A program made the position numbers and the translations under genes. DNA of 64,000 nt from positions 71,672,969 to 71,736,968 of the forward strand of contig JALGQZ010000004.1 in assembly GCA_023105745.1 (NCBI GenBank), given 5' to 3'. Positions 10,370 to 22,135 of this stretch are shown here, in pieces (positions within the stretch are counted from its first letter, which is position 1; every line of letters starts with the position of its first letter). The notes beneath the pieces were generated by a model, which was given only the letters and a program-made list of their open reading frames with translations, ran no database searches and had not been told where the DNA came from. This DNA comes from Austropuccinia psidii (Eukaryota > Basidiomycota > Pucciniomycetes > Pucciniales > Sphaerophragmiaceae).

Positions 10370-12173
10370 TGTGAGCCTTAGAGGTATTTGCATATACCCA
10401 AAAGACCACAAATGATAAATTAAGATATAAATATAAATAAAATAAATTTATTTATATTATAAAAATAGAAATTCGAATATCAATACAAACTTATATTTAA
10501 AAAGAAAAATTTAATTATAATTTAAAAATAAAATTACAATAATATTTAAAATTATGAGAATGCATTTTTACTTGTAAAAATTAAGTAAAAATGAATTTTT
10601 AATAAGAATTATAAAATTGAAATATTTTTGGTAAAAAGCTACATAGAATATATTATAGCTTTCTATCCAATAAATAAACATAAAGAAATTATCACACCAT
10701 TGGATTCCTCATAAAAAATAAAGTGGGGTCACTTCTGGATGAAATTTCTGTAGCTCAAGTCTAAATAAGCTTAAATTAAGTTTTTAGTATTTTTTGTACA
10801 AAAGTATGAAAATCCTCAAATCTTTAATTTGATTCAAACCACATGTGGTGTTAACCATCAATTTTTGTGTTAAAATTGAGGTGTTTTGTTTAGTTTGGAA
10901 GCTATGAGGAATTGAAGTATTTTCAATTGAAATTTCAAAATGTGTGCGTGTATTACATGAGTGAACTTTAACTTACATATGAGTTATCAATTATTACAGA
11001 TGTGTAATTAAAAACTCAATTGAATTACATATGTAAAGTATAATTGTATTACATGATGAGGAATTAAAGAAAAAATAAATTGGAAAGATTAATTCAGGGG
11101 GGGAAGACATTCTAGCTCTAAGTGGGAGCTAGACCCCCAAAGTCCTTGCTGACTCGCGTGTGATGTCAAAATCCACACAAAAGTTCATTACTTTTGGCCT
11201 GGAATTGAGTCACAGGGTCTGTGACTCAATTGATGATGAGGTTTTGATACCAACCAGGGTAGTTTTAACTGCTTCCAAGAGGGTAAAACTACCCTTAAGC
11301 TAAAGCAATGTTAGTAAAAACAGTTTTAGCTGGCTTCTACACCTCTTACACACATTCCGACGTGTTTTGAGGACTCTAGACCAGGTATTGCTATAGTAAT
11401 GGCTGATTTAAGGGTCTAAAATGGCTTAAACCAGCCCTTTTTTAGTCTTAACCAGGGTTCAATGATGCCATAATTGGCTTTTTTGTTGTCAGACTATCTT
11501 TCACGACTGAAAAGAGTAAATCTTACTTTTGGAGTAAGAAAATTGATGGCTATAAAAGAATGTCTTTTTTGCCCCACTTTTCTCTTCATGTTAGAATCTT
11601 TTACTTTTATAATTAGCTTAAACACTATTAAACAAATCAATAAAAGATTCCAACCATGCTTTTGAAATCATTTTAAACCTTTTAACCACGTGAAAAAATC
11701 ATTATAATCATTGTTTGTAACTCTTATAATCATTTTACCCCTTGAACCACCCCAAAAGTGAATTAACGCATCTTTAATCACTATTAGCTTTGTCACTTTG
11801 TTTCCAAATTCACTCAGGTCACTTTTGGGTTTGTTTTCTCTTTAAATATCCTTTTAAATACTTCATTTTTTAATTAATTGCTTTCAGTTCTTTGCTCAAT
11901 TAATTCCAATTTAAATTGCTCTTGAAGAAATTTCTTTTGTAGCCTTAACTATCTCTTGTAGAGTATTTTTGGATCAATCTTTATTGTTGGTAAAACAATA
12001 AATCTTTATTATATTATTTTTTTATACTTACAAAGTCAAAAAAAATAAAATTGGCGTGTTTTCTCTTAAAAATACTATTTCTTACTATTTTTAAATAATT
12101 TTTACCTTATACAAATTTTGAGGACAGGAAAGGTACTTAATATTTTATCAAAGTTTCATATCCACACCTTACA
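10370..12173 (+). repeat. E1 3' LTR (family A)
   Basis: 1804 bp, starts TGTGAGCCTTAGAGG and ends CACACCTTACA, followed by TSD CCAAC (12174-12178). It retains the TGACTCA hairpin at 11203-11231. Scattered differences from the 5' LTR occur along its whole length. Confidence 0.95.
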
Positions 12174-12178
12174 CCAAC

Positions 12179-12860
12179 AAAATTACAATTTTTGATAGAT
12201 GGCTCCCTGGAATGAAATTTATATGGAAGAAGAAAAACCCACCTGCATTAATGGAGTCCACCCAAAGTGGGCAAACTGGGAGCTTGATGAATTCCAAGAA
12301 AAAGGGACTCAATTGTTTTTGAAAATATTCAATCAAGTGTAATCCAAAGTTAAATAAGCTTCCCATAAATAAAATTATATAATACCAAAAGGCAGATTTT
12401 CCAAGAAGTGGCATCAGAACTCATCCTCAATTATAATACAAGAGAAGCTGCAGTTTTTTTGGTAGATGGAATGATGTCTGATTTGGAGCCAGAATGTCCT
12501 GGCCAGCCACTTCCCTCAATGTTTTGGAGGTCTAATCAAATATGTGAGCTTTTACATCTTATTGATGAGGGCTACAAACAGCTTTCCTACAATCCAAGAT
12601 CCAAAAGGGACCACAATAACAAAATACAACACCTAACACCAGACACTCATATCCCCAAAGATCAAGGATTTGGAAACATACCGAATACAATTCCATAAAG
12701 TTGGGTAGCCCCAGAAGCTTTGGCATCATTAAAAGAGTTGGAAAGAATGGGAATAAAGCTTCAAGAACCTGTTGAACTCCCACTTGCCATTGATAAACTT
12801 AGATCTATAAATAGACCTCAAACTATTACGCAGTCCTCATACATGAAAACATGAAAAATT
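12179..12860 (+). pseudogene. Unrecognised coding remnant, right half
   Basis: Continues the frame broken by E1 (KITIFDRWLPGMKFIWKKK), then shifts. From about 12408 a second frame reads through YNTREAAVFLVDGMMSDLE, MFWRSNQICELLHLIDEGYK and, after one stop, SWVAPEALASLKELERMG. Composition is that of a real globular protein, not AT noise. I cannot name the family. It could be an N-terminal or accessory ORF of the Tnp2/KDZ-like transposon starting 1.4 kb downstream, or a captured host gene. Confidence 0.45.
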
Positions 12861-14225
12861 GCTAATTTACACTCTTGAAAATGCTTCCTCACATATAAAA
12901 TCATCTGTTTTTTTAATTTCTTCCTCATAAAACTAATCTTTCTGGTTCCAAAGTTTCCTTTTACTGTTTTATCCATACATCAGAGCCAAGATATAAGCTA
13001 TATATCTTAGATTGTATGTCTCTTTAAAAGTCATATTGAAATTGAAGTTCCCAATCACCAACAGCTGAAGAAATTTCCAATTGAATCCCAATGAGATGTG
13101 CCAAAAAATTGAAAGAATGTGAGATTTATCTAAATTTTTGAGTAGAATTATTCAAATAAAATAGCTATAAGTATTTGTATTTGAATATAACTATCCATGA
13201 ATATTTGATAGGAATGAATACTTCTAATTAACTGACATAAGAAAATAAAGAGCCAAAAGCCTTGTAAAAATGAAAGAATAATATTTGAGCAGAAATTTAA
13301 TATATCAATTTCACCAATCTTAATAAAGTCGATGAAATATGTCATAAATGCCTTTGAACGTCTGAATTCCATATCAATGGGAAATTTCAAACCTCATTTC
13401 CCCTTTGAAAAAATATTTCAAGGAATTATTGGAATAATTTTACAGTTCATTCTTATAATTGGCTCGAAACAAAGAGTATAGATAATAATTTTAATAAAGA
13501 TCATATCCCTTTCAAAAAATACCAAGTTTCAAATTTGAATTGAATCTATATATTTTACACTTATAATCATCCAAATAAAATAATAATACCCAATTCCATA
13601 TATATATGATCAAAGCTTTGGAAAAATTCATATTTTCAAATGCCCTACTTGTATCCTAAAGGTTTGCAAAATTGGGGGTAATACATACCAATTAGCTGGA
13701 AGATCCAAAAGGGATCATTAAAATCATGAGGGATCCTTAACTGAAAGAATCCAGGTGAGTGTACATCATATCAGGCTAAAATATATAATTCATAAATATT
13801 GAGAGGATTACCCTACTCAAATATTTGACATTTTAGAATGAGAAACTTTATTATATACCCCAGAGAAATGTACTTCTGTCTTGGGGAAACAACTCAAAAA
13901 ATAGTGTTTTTTATTATTCTTTAAACGTATCCATAACAGATGATTATTCAAATTATATTAAGATGAATGTATTTTTTATTTATTTCTCAATTTTACACAG
14001 ATATCCAGAATGCTATCATTAGTTGAGAAACATGTACACCTTTCTATCAATGCACGGGAAAGCACAATCCTACCACCCAATACTGAGAGCATTCATTATT
14101 AAACTAGAATTTCACTTCCCTAATTCCTGTATCAGCATCCAACAGTAATTTTAGCTACTATTAAAATTGTACATGACAATATTCACAAAACCATTAGTGA
14201 CCATGAATGTGAAAAAAGTATCAGA
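12861..14225. other. AT-rich sequence with no recognisable gene
   Basis: No frame reads as a known family on either strand and no paired repeat was seen. It may be decayed spacer of the neighbouring DNA transposon. Confidence 0.4.
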
Positions 14226-16490
14226 TTGGAACAAAATAAGATTGAAAAAAGCTCCAAAATTCAACAAACACCAGATTTCAGCTTTGAAATTGCCAAAAGT
14301 TTGAAAACTCTCAAAAGAAGATTGCAGCTTTTGAGTTCCTTCAAGACCCAAATATGTTTCCAAAAATGTTTTTTTGTATATTCAGATTTAGAGAAAAAGC
14401 ATGTTTTTGGAAACAAATGTCATGAAAATTTGAAAATAACTCAATTTATACAACCTGTTCATGGAAATTATGGATACCAAAAAAATGCAACACCTTCTTA
14501 TATCATGAAATTACAAACAACCAAAAACCACAACCCACAAAACATTTTTGCTTCAAATCTTCAAAAAAATGGATCTCAAGCAAGCTTATGATTACTAATT
14601 CTGAAAATGTACTGGAATCACCCCAGAAATCAAGTTATGGAAAAGAAGAAATTTTCTCTGAAATACCAGATGGCCATGTTTGGAAAGAATTTGTAGATAA
14701 TGAAACTTGAAGCTCGCTGATAATCATGAAAACTTGGTTTTTGGCTAGTATATTGACTGGACCAACCCCCATGGATCCAAGATTGGCTCAAGGAGTATTT
14801 CAATAGGTGTTATTTTATTATTTCCTTCAATCTTCCTCCTGAACAACGATATAGGTATCAAAGCCTATTTGTCTACGGGTTCACTCCAACCCCCAAAGTG
14901 CCCACCCCAGATCCATTGAACAGCTTATTGAAGCCTCTTGTTTCTGAACTCCAGGAACTGTGGATAGCTTTCCACTTTACTCCAACAGACAAATTGAACA
15001 ATAGATGTCTCATTAAAGCTTCCCTGCTCTTATTAATTGGGGATATTCCAGCCCTCCAAAAATTTGAGTTTTAGCATCTCAATCAGCAAGTTTCGTTTGT
15101 GCACATTTTAATTTAACCATTAAAGATATTCAAAATATTGACAAACCCTCTTGGCCCCCAAAGTATCTAGATCAGCAAAAATCATGAATTACTCCATTTC
15201 TTCAAGCAACCACAAGTAACCAAAAAAAGGAAATTTTAGCAGAACAAGGATCTTGTTACAATATTTTGGGAGACCTTACTTACTGGAACCATTGCCAAAT
15301 GATGAATATTGATGTTATGCATACTTTTTTATTGGGTCCTCTGAGGGATTATAGCCGAACCAATCTGAAAATTCAAAATTCTGGAGAAGCCTTATCATTA
15401 AAGGAAAGAACCACAAAAAGAAACATCAATACTTCATAATTTGGGGCTTCAGTATCAAATTCATCAAAACTTAAAAGGAAGGACACTGAAACAATTGAAA
15501 ACTGTTCTACTTCCAAAAAATATAAGTTGAAACTCAGGGAACCCTGAAAGAATTAAGAGTTTGAGTCATTATACAGTGACACTGAAAGAATTTAAGAATG
15601 GCAGGAGAGTCAAATTCAGGTATCAGGTCCATCCCCCAAATTTCAAATAGTACACAAGCTAAGCTCCAAGATTTATCAAAGAAACCCCAAAGGCTCAAAC
15701 CTTCTATCAAGCCCTCACCCTTCATAAATCTTCCAATCAAGAAGTTCATTACAAATTTTATTAAAAAATTCTCCTGAGGAAATACTGAAAAATTATCTGG
15801 TAAAGGAAAGGAAAAGAAAGCTTATACAAGTTCCACTTCATCATTATCCCAAGAAATTTTGAAAGGCTCACCTGGTATATCTCAAAAGGAGTCAGATGGA
15901 ATGCATAATACGAACTTGATAAGCTATTTTCCACAGGGATCCTCATCTCTCTCAAATCAGAAAGACATATCGAATCTTTCACCACTCTTGGGTGAATCCA
16001 AGACAAAACTGAATATAATCACTGAGGAGCTTGAATTTCCACTTGAAGGTAACCAGAAGATTATCCTTCCATCATGGGTAACCTATATTCCCAAAAATAT
16101 GGGAATACCTTCATGTAGAACCTCAAAGGCTTCTGTTTGGCTTATCTTGTACACAGTACATATAGTCTTGTCACTAATACCAAAATGAAATCATGAAAAG
16201 AATCAAAATCCCCCCAAGGAAATACTCCTTTCAACCACTTCCACTTGAGTCTCTTTAGTTAAAATTTCAATTTCCCACTCAATTTAAAAGTCTCAAATAG
16301 CTTTATTTGAAAAGTTCTTAGTTCACTATTTCCAGAGGTTATTGTAAGATTGGGACCCAAATATAAAGTCAAAACCCAATATTCCCATTGCTAAACATTT
16401 ATCTGAAGTTATTCTCAACTATAATTAACCCTCAGCTTATCCATGGTGGGAAGGAGACAATAACTTAACTGGTTACCCTGGAAAATAAAA
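14226..16490 (+). pseudogene. Tnp2/KDZ-like (CACTA-type) transposase, decayed
   Basis: Ordered motifs of fungal Tnp2/KDZ transposases occur along the plus strand in several frames. They are a Cys segment near 14340 (CFQKCFFVYSD); DGHVWKEF near 14670; a DWTNPHGSK box near 14756; QRYRYQSLFVYGFTPTPK near 14842; LKPLVSELQELW near 14925; LIGDIPALQKFEF near 15035; a Cys/His segment SFVCAHFNL near 15090; and MNIDVMHTFLLGPLRDYS near 15302. LPSWVTYIPKNMG at about 16070 and a PSAYPWWE box near 16430 match the C-terminal part. The enzyme would cut and paste a DNA transposon. Frameshifts and stops occur throughout. Terminal inverted repeats were not found. Assignment rests on motif order; choosing between Tnp2 and KDZ needs a profile search. 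Confidence 0.75.
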
Positions 16491-17638
16491 ATTGAAACAC
16501 AGGTGAGAGTTTTCTGATTTAATGTGAATTATCATTAATACATATTAATATTCATGAAAAATTCCAGCACATATTGACAAGTCAGTCTTTTGAAAACTTC
16601 TTCAAAAGATAATCTTAAGAGATATTTTGAATGGAATAGGTGAAAAGCTCCCCAAATAAAACTACTCCAAATCATGATCAGATCTTCCAGATTTGATATT
16701 AATACTGTACTGAAGAAATACAAAGTCATCACCAAAAAAAGATTCAATTCAATCCAAAAACACTTAATCTTTTGAAAATCTTCCTATAGAAATCTTCCAG
16801 AAATTCTTTTCCTGAATTCTATTGGTGTGAGTGGACCCTGTGTGCATCTATTAAGTTTAAGGGGAATACCATTTAGTCTGAATAATAACACCTTGGGAAC
16901 TCTCGGATCAGATTTATTCAATAATTCAAAGGTGGTAGAACCTAATTACCATTTGCAATTGTCAAGGAAATAATTTGGGAGGATGTTTCAAAAAAATATT
17001 CCTTATTGATGAGAATACTCGCTCTACTACTAAATCTCAATAAACATAAAGATCATTAAAAAGAATTCAATTAATTGAATAAAAATTATTCTTAACTGAA
17101 TCTGAGAGCTTTGTTTTGATAATTCAAGACAATATTGAAGGTCATTTTGAAAGCTAAAAAAGCTCATTATAAATTTTGTATTCAGATGATGAAGTCCTTT
17201 TGGCTGTTGCCATAAATGAAGTTGTAAGTATAAAATTATGAATTATCTTACTGGATATTATTTACAAAAAAATATCTTTTTTTCAACATAAAGGAAGATA
17301 TCCCCTTCTAAGCTTCATTTTTTTGGATTTACAAAATCTCAAGAAAACTGACCCTTTGAAAATCATTTGAATGATGATGTCAAGATTTATTGTTGTATCA
17401 AGTTATACTCTTGTACATTATAAGAGAATTGTACTTGAATGATGGATATTTCAAGATAAAATCAAAAAAAAAATTCATAAAGGATATTTTACTGTCTCAC
17501 ATCATTAAATTTCCTGAAGAAATGATTATTAACCATCTTGAAATGATATATATCCCATAATAATTAGTTCAACCAAAGTCATTTTCAAAACCAAAACCTA
17601 ATTAAGACTGAAAGATAAAATATTGGAAAGCTCAGATT
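16491..17638 (+). other. Possible tail of the Tnp2/KDZ element, then AT-rich sequence
   Basis: A weakly protein-like plus-strand segment near 16850-16970 (LLSLRGIPFS) could be the transposase C-terminus. The rest shows nothing recognisable. Confidence 0.3.
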
Positions 17639-17643
17639 AATAT

Positions 17644-19566
17644 TGTAAGATGTGACTATGAAACTGATAATAATATTACTATTAATTAACAGTACTATGT
17701 CTGTTCTTATGAAATATAATAATAAAAAATTATTATAACCACAATTAAAAAATTAAAAAATTATTTCTTTCACGTGTTATACACTACTAGTGATTATAAC
17801 AGTGAGCAGTAATTGTCTACAAGAATCAATTACAAGAAGAATTTAATAATAAAAACTTCTTTTATTAAAATAATAAAATTATTTTAATATATAATTATCT
17901 TTTACAAGAATAATTATAAAGATAATTCTTGAAGAAAACTATTACTAGAGAAAAACTTTAAGAATTAAAGATAAATGACTCACTAATACTCCAAAGAACT
18001 TATTGATAGATAAAAGTAGAGAAATTTGACGTGGAATTGTGGATTTTAAGGGATCAAAAGGATTTATAACAGTATTACAACAATATATAGTTGGATTCAA
18101 TGATTTCACGTCTTTCTGGTTGATTCTGAAAGATTTAAAACACTTAAGCATAGCTGTAACTAATACTTACTTGTTGGTAATAATGATTTAATAAATTGAT
18201 AAGATGATTCTTGGAAAAAACAGCAAGAGGAGGCCTCTTTTAAGTCAACAACAGCTCACAGAGGTGTGCCATGGAGCAAACTGAAAAACTAGTGAGTGAG
18301 AAAACAATAAACCCTTTTGGTTTATTGATTGCATCATTATTTGTCACGTAACATTATCATAATTACTTATTTGATGCTCTTACGTGACTACCAACCCCAA
18401 TATGGTTAAGAATAAAAGGAGTAACACTTTTAAATCTTCTTTTATTCTAAAATAATCATTGATTTCTCAAAGTTATCAATGTTATTGCCAATTTCATCAC
18501 AGGTTGTAATTACTGTGAATTTTTGAAGATTCAGTGTTTCACGTAGAATAACCAAAAATGGACTGTAAGTAAAACTTTTAATTTTACTAGTAAAACTGTA
18601 ATTATTTTGGGTTGTACCATAGATAATACAGTTCTCCTTTAGTCCTGAAAGTTTCAAAAAGATTCATTAAGAATTGTATTTTTACTGAATTTTTGACGTT
18701 TTTACCTCATTTCTACGTAGAATTGCAAATAGCAGTGTTTTGCTGGTTGCTATGAGGTAAATCAATGAATATGGGTCCCAAAAGGGTTTTAATTACTCTT
18801 TTGGGGTTTATCCATGGAAAGTCATTAGTAATTGACATGGTTACAGGAGTGTAAGTAGCTCATTACCTCCTTGGCACGTCAAAATAGCAGGTTATTTGCT
18901 ATTTTCTGGTGTTTTACAGTAGTTGTAACTTGGTAACCAAGCTCCCAAAGAGTTTTGGTTTACCAATTGGGTCAAGATGAGCCATGGATCCAAGCTCTGG
19001 AGCTATCCACGCCTCTGAGGCCTCAGAAGTTGGGTACCCTGGCTCTCTTTGATGTCTTTTGTCCCCCTTGCCTATTTTTTACGTCAAAATAGTAATTTAA
19101 GCTTCAAGTGAGATATCCACTATGGGTGTACCAAAAGTCCATGTAAGAATACCATGATATTAAGTGCTCAAAACATGCATAACACAATTCTTAGTGTATA
19201 TGTAACATGGGATTTCTCACTTTCCCATTATTTTGGCTAAAAATCAAGAAAAACAAAAATTTTCACGGATCTTTTATGTGGTATTAATGATGTGGTATTG
19301 AATTATTTTCCATTTTACCACCTCAAATACTTAAATTGAGCTTATTCACTCTATGGAGCTACCCTAGGTGAATTTTTGTGTAGAATCCAAATCTGGTCTT
19401 AAATCCATGGATTTACTTACTCAATAAAAAGTTATTCATCTTTTCTGAAATTGAAAATGATGAATTTTGGATATATGCATGACTTATGAGTTGTGCATAA
19501 TTCAAAATTTCTTTTTAAGATAATTGTGGCCTATTTGGGTATGTAAAATATACCTCAAGGCTCACA
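17644..19566 (-). mobile_element. Solo LTR, family C
   Basis: 1923 bp flanked by perfect TSD AATAT (17639-17643 and 19567-19571). On the minus strand it starts TGTGAGCCTTGAGGTATA and ends CATCTTACA, closely resembling the family A start TGTGAGCCTTAGAGGTAT, so C is a sister family of E1's LTR. A second copy is at 26610-28488. No PBS, purine tract or internal coding region adjoins it. Confidence 0.92.
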
Positions 19567-20959
19567 AATATTAATTGCTAAATGTAAATGAAATAATATT
19601 CATTCATCAATTCTTGAAGTTCGTCAGAGAATATTCAGAAGATCTGTGGGTCATATATAATTTAAAGATTAAATCCTACTTGTGATCTTACAAACTCTTA
19701 TGAGTAAAAAACTTGAACTAAAAAGAGAAAATTATCAAATTATGAGTAGTTATATATAAATACCCATATTGAATGAAGTATATATAATCTGTTAAAGTAT
19801 TTCCAGTTATTCATGTAAAATATCAATAGAAAACAGTATAATAAAAGCTTGAAAATATTGAAGATTGATATTACACAAAGGGTTTTTCAAATCTAGCAAA
19901 ATGTAAAGAAACATTTCAATAAAGTCAATGGGAACAGAAATTATTATCAAAGGTAAGGGTCCAACCTTTAAAATACTATATTGAAATTTCTGAGATCCCG
20001 TAAATAAAATTTTCATTCTCATTCTTAAGACTTCTCAGTCAATTTCTCAACTATTAATAACAAAAATTTCCAAATATATTTATTTGAGCTATCATGTGGG
20101 AATTAGAATCAATAGTTGAATAATATATATCCTGGATTGGTAGATTCTTAAAGTAATGCTTTTTGATAGCTGATTGTGATGAAAGATTAAGATTGATATC
20201 ATAGGGATCATACATTCAGTACATTTTTAGATGGCCTATGTAAGGAGGAATCAAATCATAGAAATATTGATATATAAGGCCAATAATATCATTGGTACAT
20301 TACTAGGGGAGAAAATGAATTATTATTCAATATTATTTTGTGGCCTTCCAAATACCCTGCTTCTAAATTAACAAATAGATGTGAATATCTTGTACCACCT
20401 AATTTATAAAAATGAATATCAAGATATGTTCATTTTTTTGGACTTCAAAGAATTCTAAAGGAAATGAACAGTAAGATTTTTAAATTGAATGTTTATTAAA
20501 AAGGAAATAATATAAATCTCCATATTCCTGAGAAATATTCCTAAATTTTGAGGAGGGGGATACAAAAACTCAAGGATTTCATGGGTAATTTGAAATTACT
20601 CCCAAAGATAGTGAGGTTTTGGAATAATTCTATCTTATTATGAATTAGAAGGATAGTGTATTTAGCTAATACTGTAGTCTCATCCTATGCAATAATTGAA
20701 AAAAGCAAATATAATTCTTGACTTAAAGCCTTATACAGTAACATATATTATGATCTTGAAATAATGAGCTTGGATATAGAAATATCCAGCTGAGGCTAGA
20801 AAACAACACGGCTTGTTTTGAAAATGAGTCTTGCTGATATTTTCAACTACCAATAATGGACAAACAATAATAAGGCTTTCGATTGAAATTTTGAGGCTTG
20901 CAGGTGTGACTTTTTTTCTTCCAAATCTTCTATTTTACAATTACAATTTGAATTCATGT

Positions 20960-21324
20960 TGAAACCTATTTCCACCTTATTTCCTATGTCATTTTCCAAA
21001 TGCAAAACCTGCTGTCAGGTTTACCCACTTTTCTCATGGTGTATGCACTTCCCAAAGATGTGCGAAAAAAACTTCCTTCATCCTGAACCTCATATGGTTG
21101 GAAATTAAAATCATCAAAGTCTTAGCAAAAACTTGAATAAAATCTCCAACCTAGAAGAATTAAACTTCTCAAACATCTCAAAATCTCATGATGAGATCAT
21201 TTTTTCATTGTGGATCCGAAGATCCTATTTCTTCCTTTTCATAAGGTGGATAAAACGTTTTCCCAATGCTTCAGGGGAAGAAGAAATTGTTATTTTCAGG
21301 ATGGGGGGTAACAAGGCGTACTAG
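20960..21324 (+). pseudogene. Unrecognised coding fragment with Cys-rich segment
   Basis: The frame around 20960-21110 has a cysteine-rich piece, KCKTCCQVYP followed by further Cys. The frame 21133-21324 reads IFSLWIRRSYFFLFIRWIKR, then FPNASGEEEIVIFRMGGNKA, compact and protein-like. Family unknown. The C-x2-C-x-VYP pattern recalls the Cys segment of the transposase at 14340, so a second Tnp2/KDZ-type remnant is possible. Confidence 0.3.
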
Positions 21325-21961
21325 TGAATCATTTCTGAGCTAAATAAGGACACTTTAGATAAATTCTATGGGTAAAAGACAAAGATTTGTAATATGTCTG
21401 AGCTTTGGGAGAAAGCTTTACACAACCATGCTTCATATTTAACAGAGAATTGTGCTAATTTCATAGTCAAAATCTTGAGCTTACAAATGGAATAAGAAAA
21501 CATGCTCCTGACTATATATGAATTTCAAAATCTTCCTAACCTAGTACATATGTTAGCTCCTGAGATACTCAAAAAATAAATCTCATTGAGCACTATTAAA
21601 TATCATTTGTCAAAAGATTTTCCTTTCTCTATGCAATCTATACCTAACAAAGATTATAAATAAAAAAATATATCTGGAAAGATTAACGCCAAATTAGAGG
21701 AGGTATTTTCTGAGGTGGAACTTATTCTATCAAAAAGCAGTGATTATCCAGAATAAGGAAATAATACGGAGCTGAAGGTTAAGGGAAGGAAGAACAACAA
21801 TATTTCTTCTTTACCACAATATGAATTTCTTTAGATGTACCTTGAATAAGGGAATAATACAATAATCACTTGAAAGACAGCAACGGTAAATTGGAAGGAA
21901 ATGAAAGTTAACCTCCAAAATTTTTCTTTGTCTTCAAATCTTGTTGAATATTTTTTATTTC

Positions 21962-22135
21962 TTTATTGATAGTGGTGCCTACCTATCTTTATCTAAAACC
22001 TTTGATAGATTCATATTTTAACATGCAACATCTTCTCCTATTTATTTTGAAAATGGGTCTTGTATTCATGCTATAGGAATTTGTACGGATGTAAGGTTTC
22101 CTTGTTATAGGAGAATATTACATTCATAATATATT
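21962..22135 (+). pseudogene. Retropepsin-like fragment
   Basis: FIDSGAYLSLSKTFDRFIF, one TAA, then YFENGSCIHAIGICTDVRF. D-S-G-A with a following NG-x-G pattern matches a retrotransposon aspartic protease, either Copia pre-integrase type or Gypsy. The fragment is isolated. Confidence 0.4.

Larger units (their letters stand above)
710..12173 (+). mobile_element. E1: complete but dead Ty3/Gypsy LTR retrotransposon
   Basis: Two direct repeats of 1804 bp each (710-2513 and 10370-12173) flank gag, protease, RT, RNase H and integrase in plus orientation. The element is bounded by a perfect 5-bp TSD, CCAAC, at 705-709 and 12174-12178. LTRs start TGTGA and end with a TTACA-like terminus. A PBS follows the 5' LTR and a purine tract precedes the 3' LTR. 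The order protease-RT-RNase H-integrase defines Ty3/Gypsy. Coding parts carry many stops and frameshifts, and a solo LTR is nested in gag, so it cannot be autonomous. LTR copies differ by many scattered substitutions, implying an old insertion. Similar proteins are very abundant in Austropuccinia psidii as I remember them (unverified). Confidence 0.95.
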
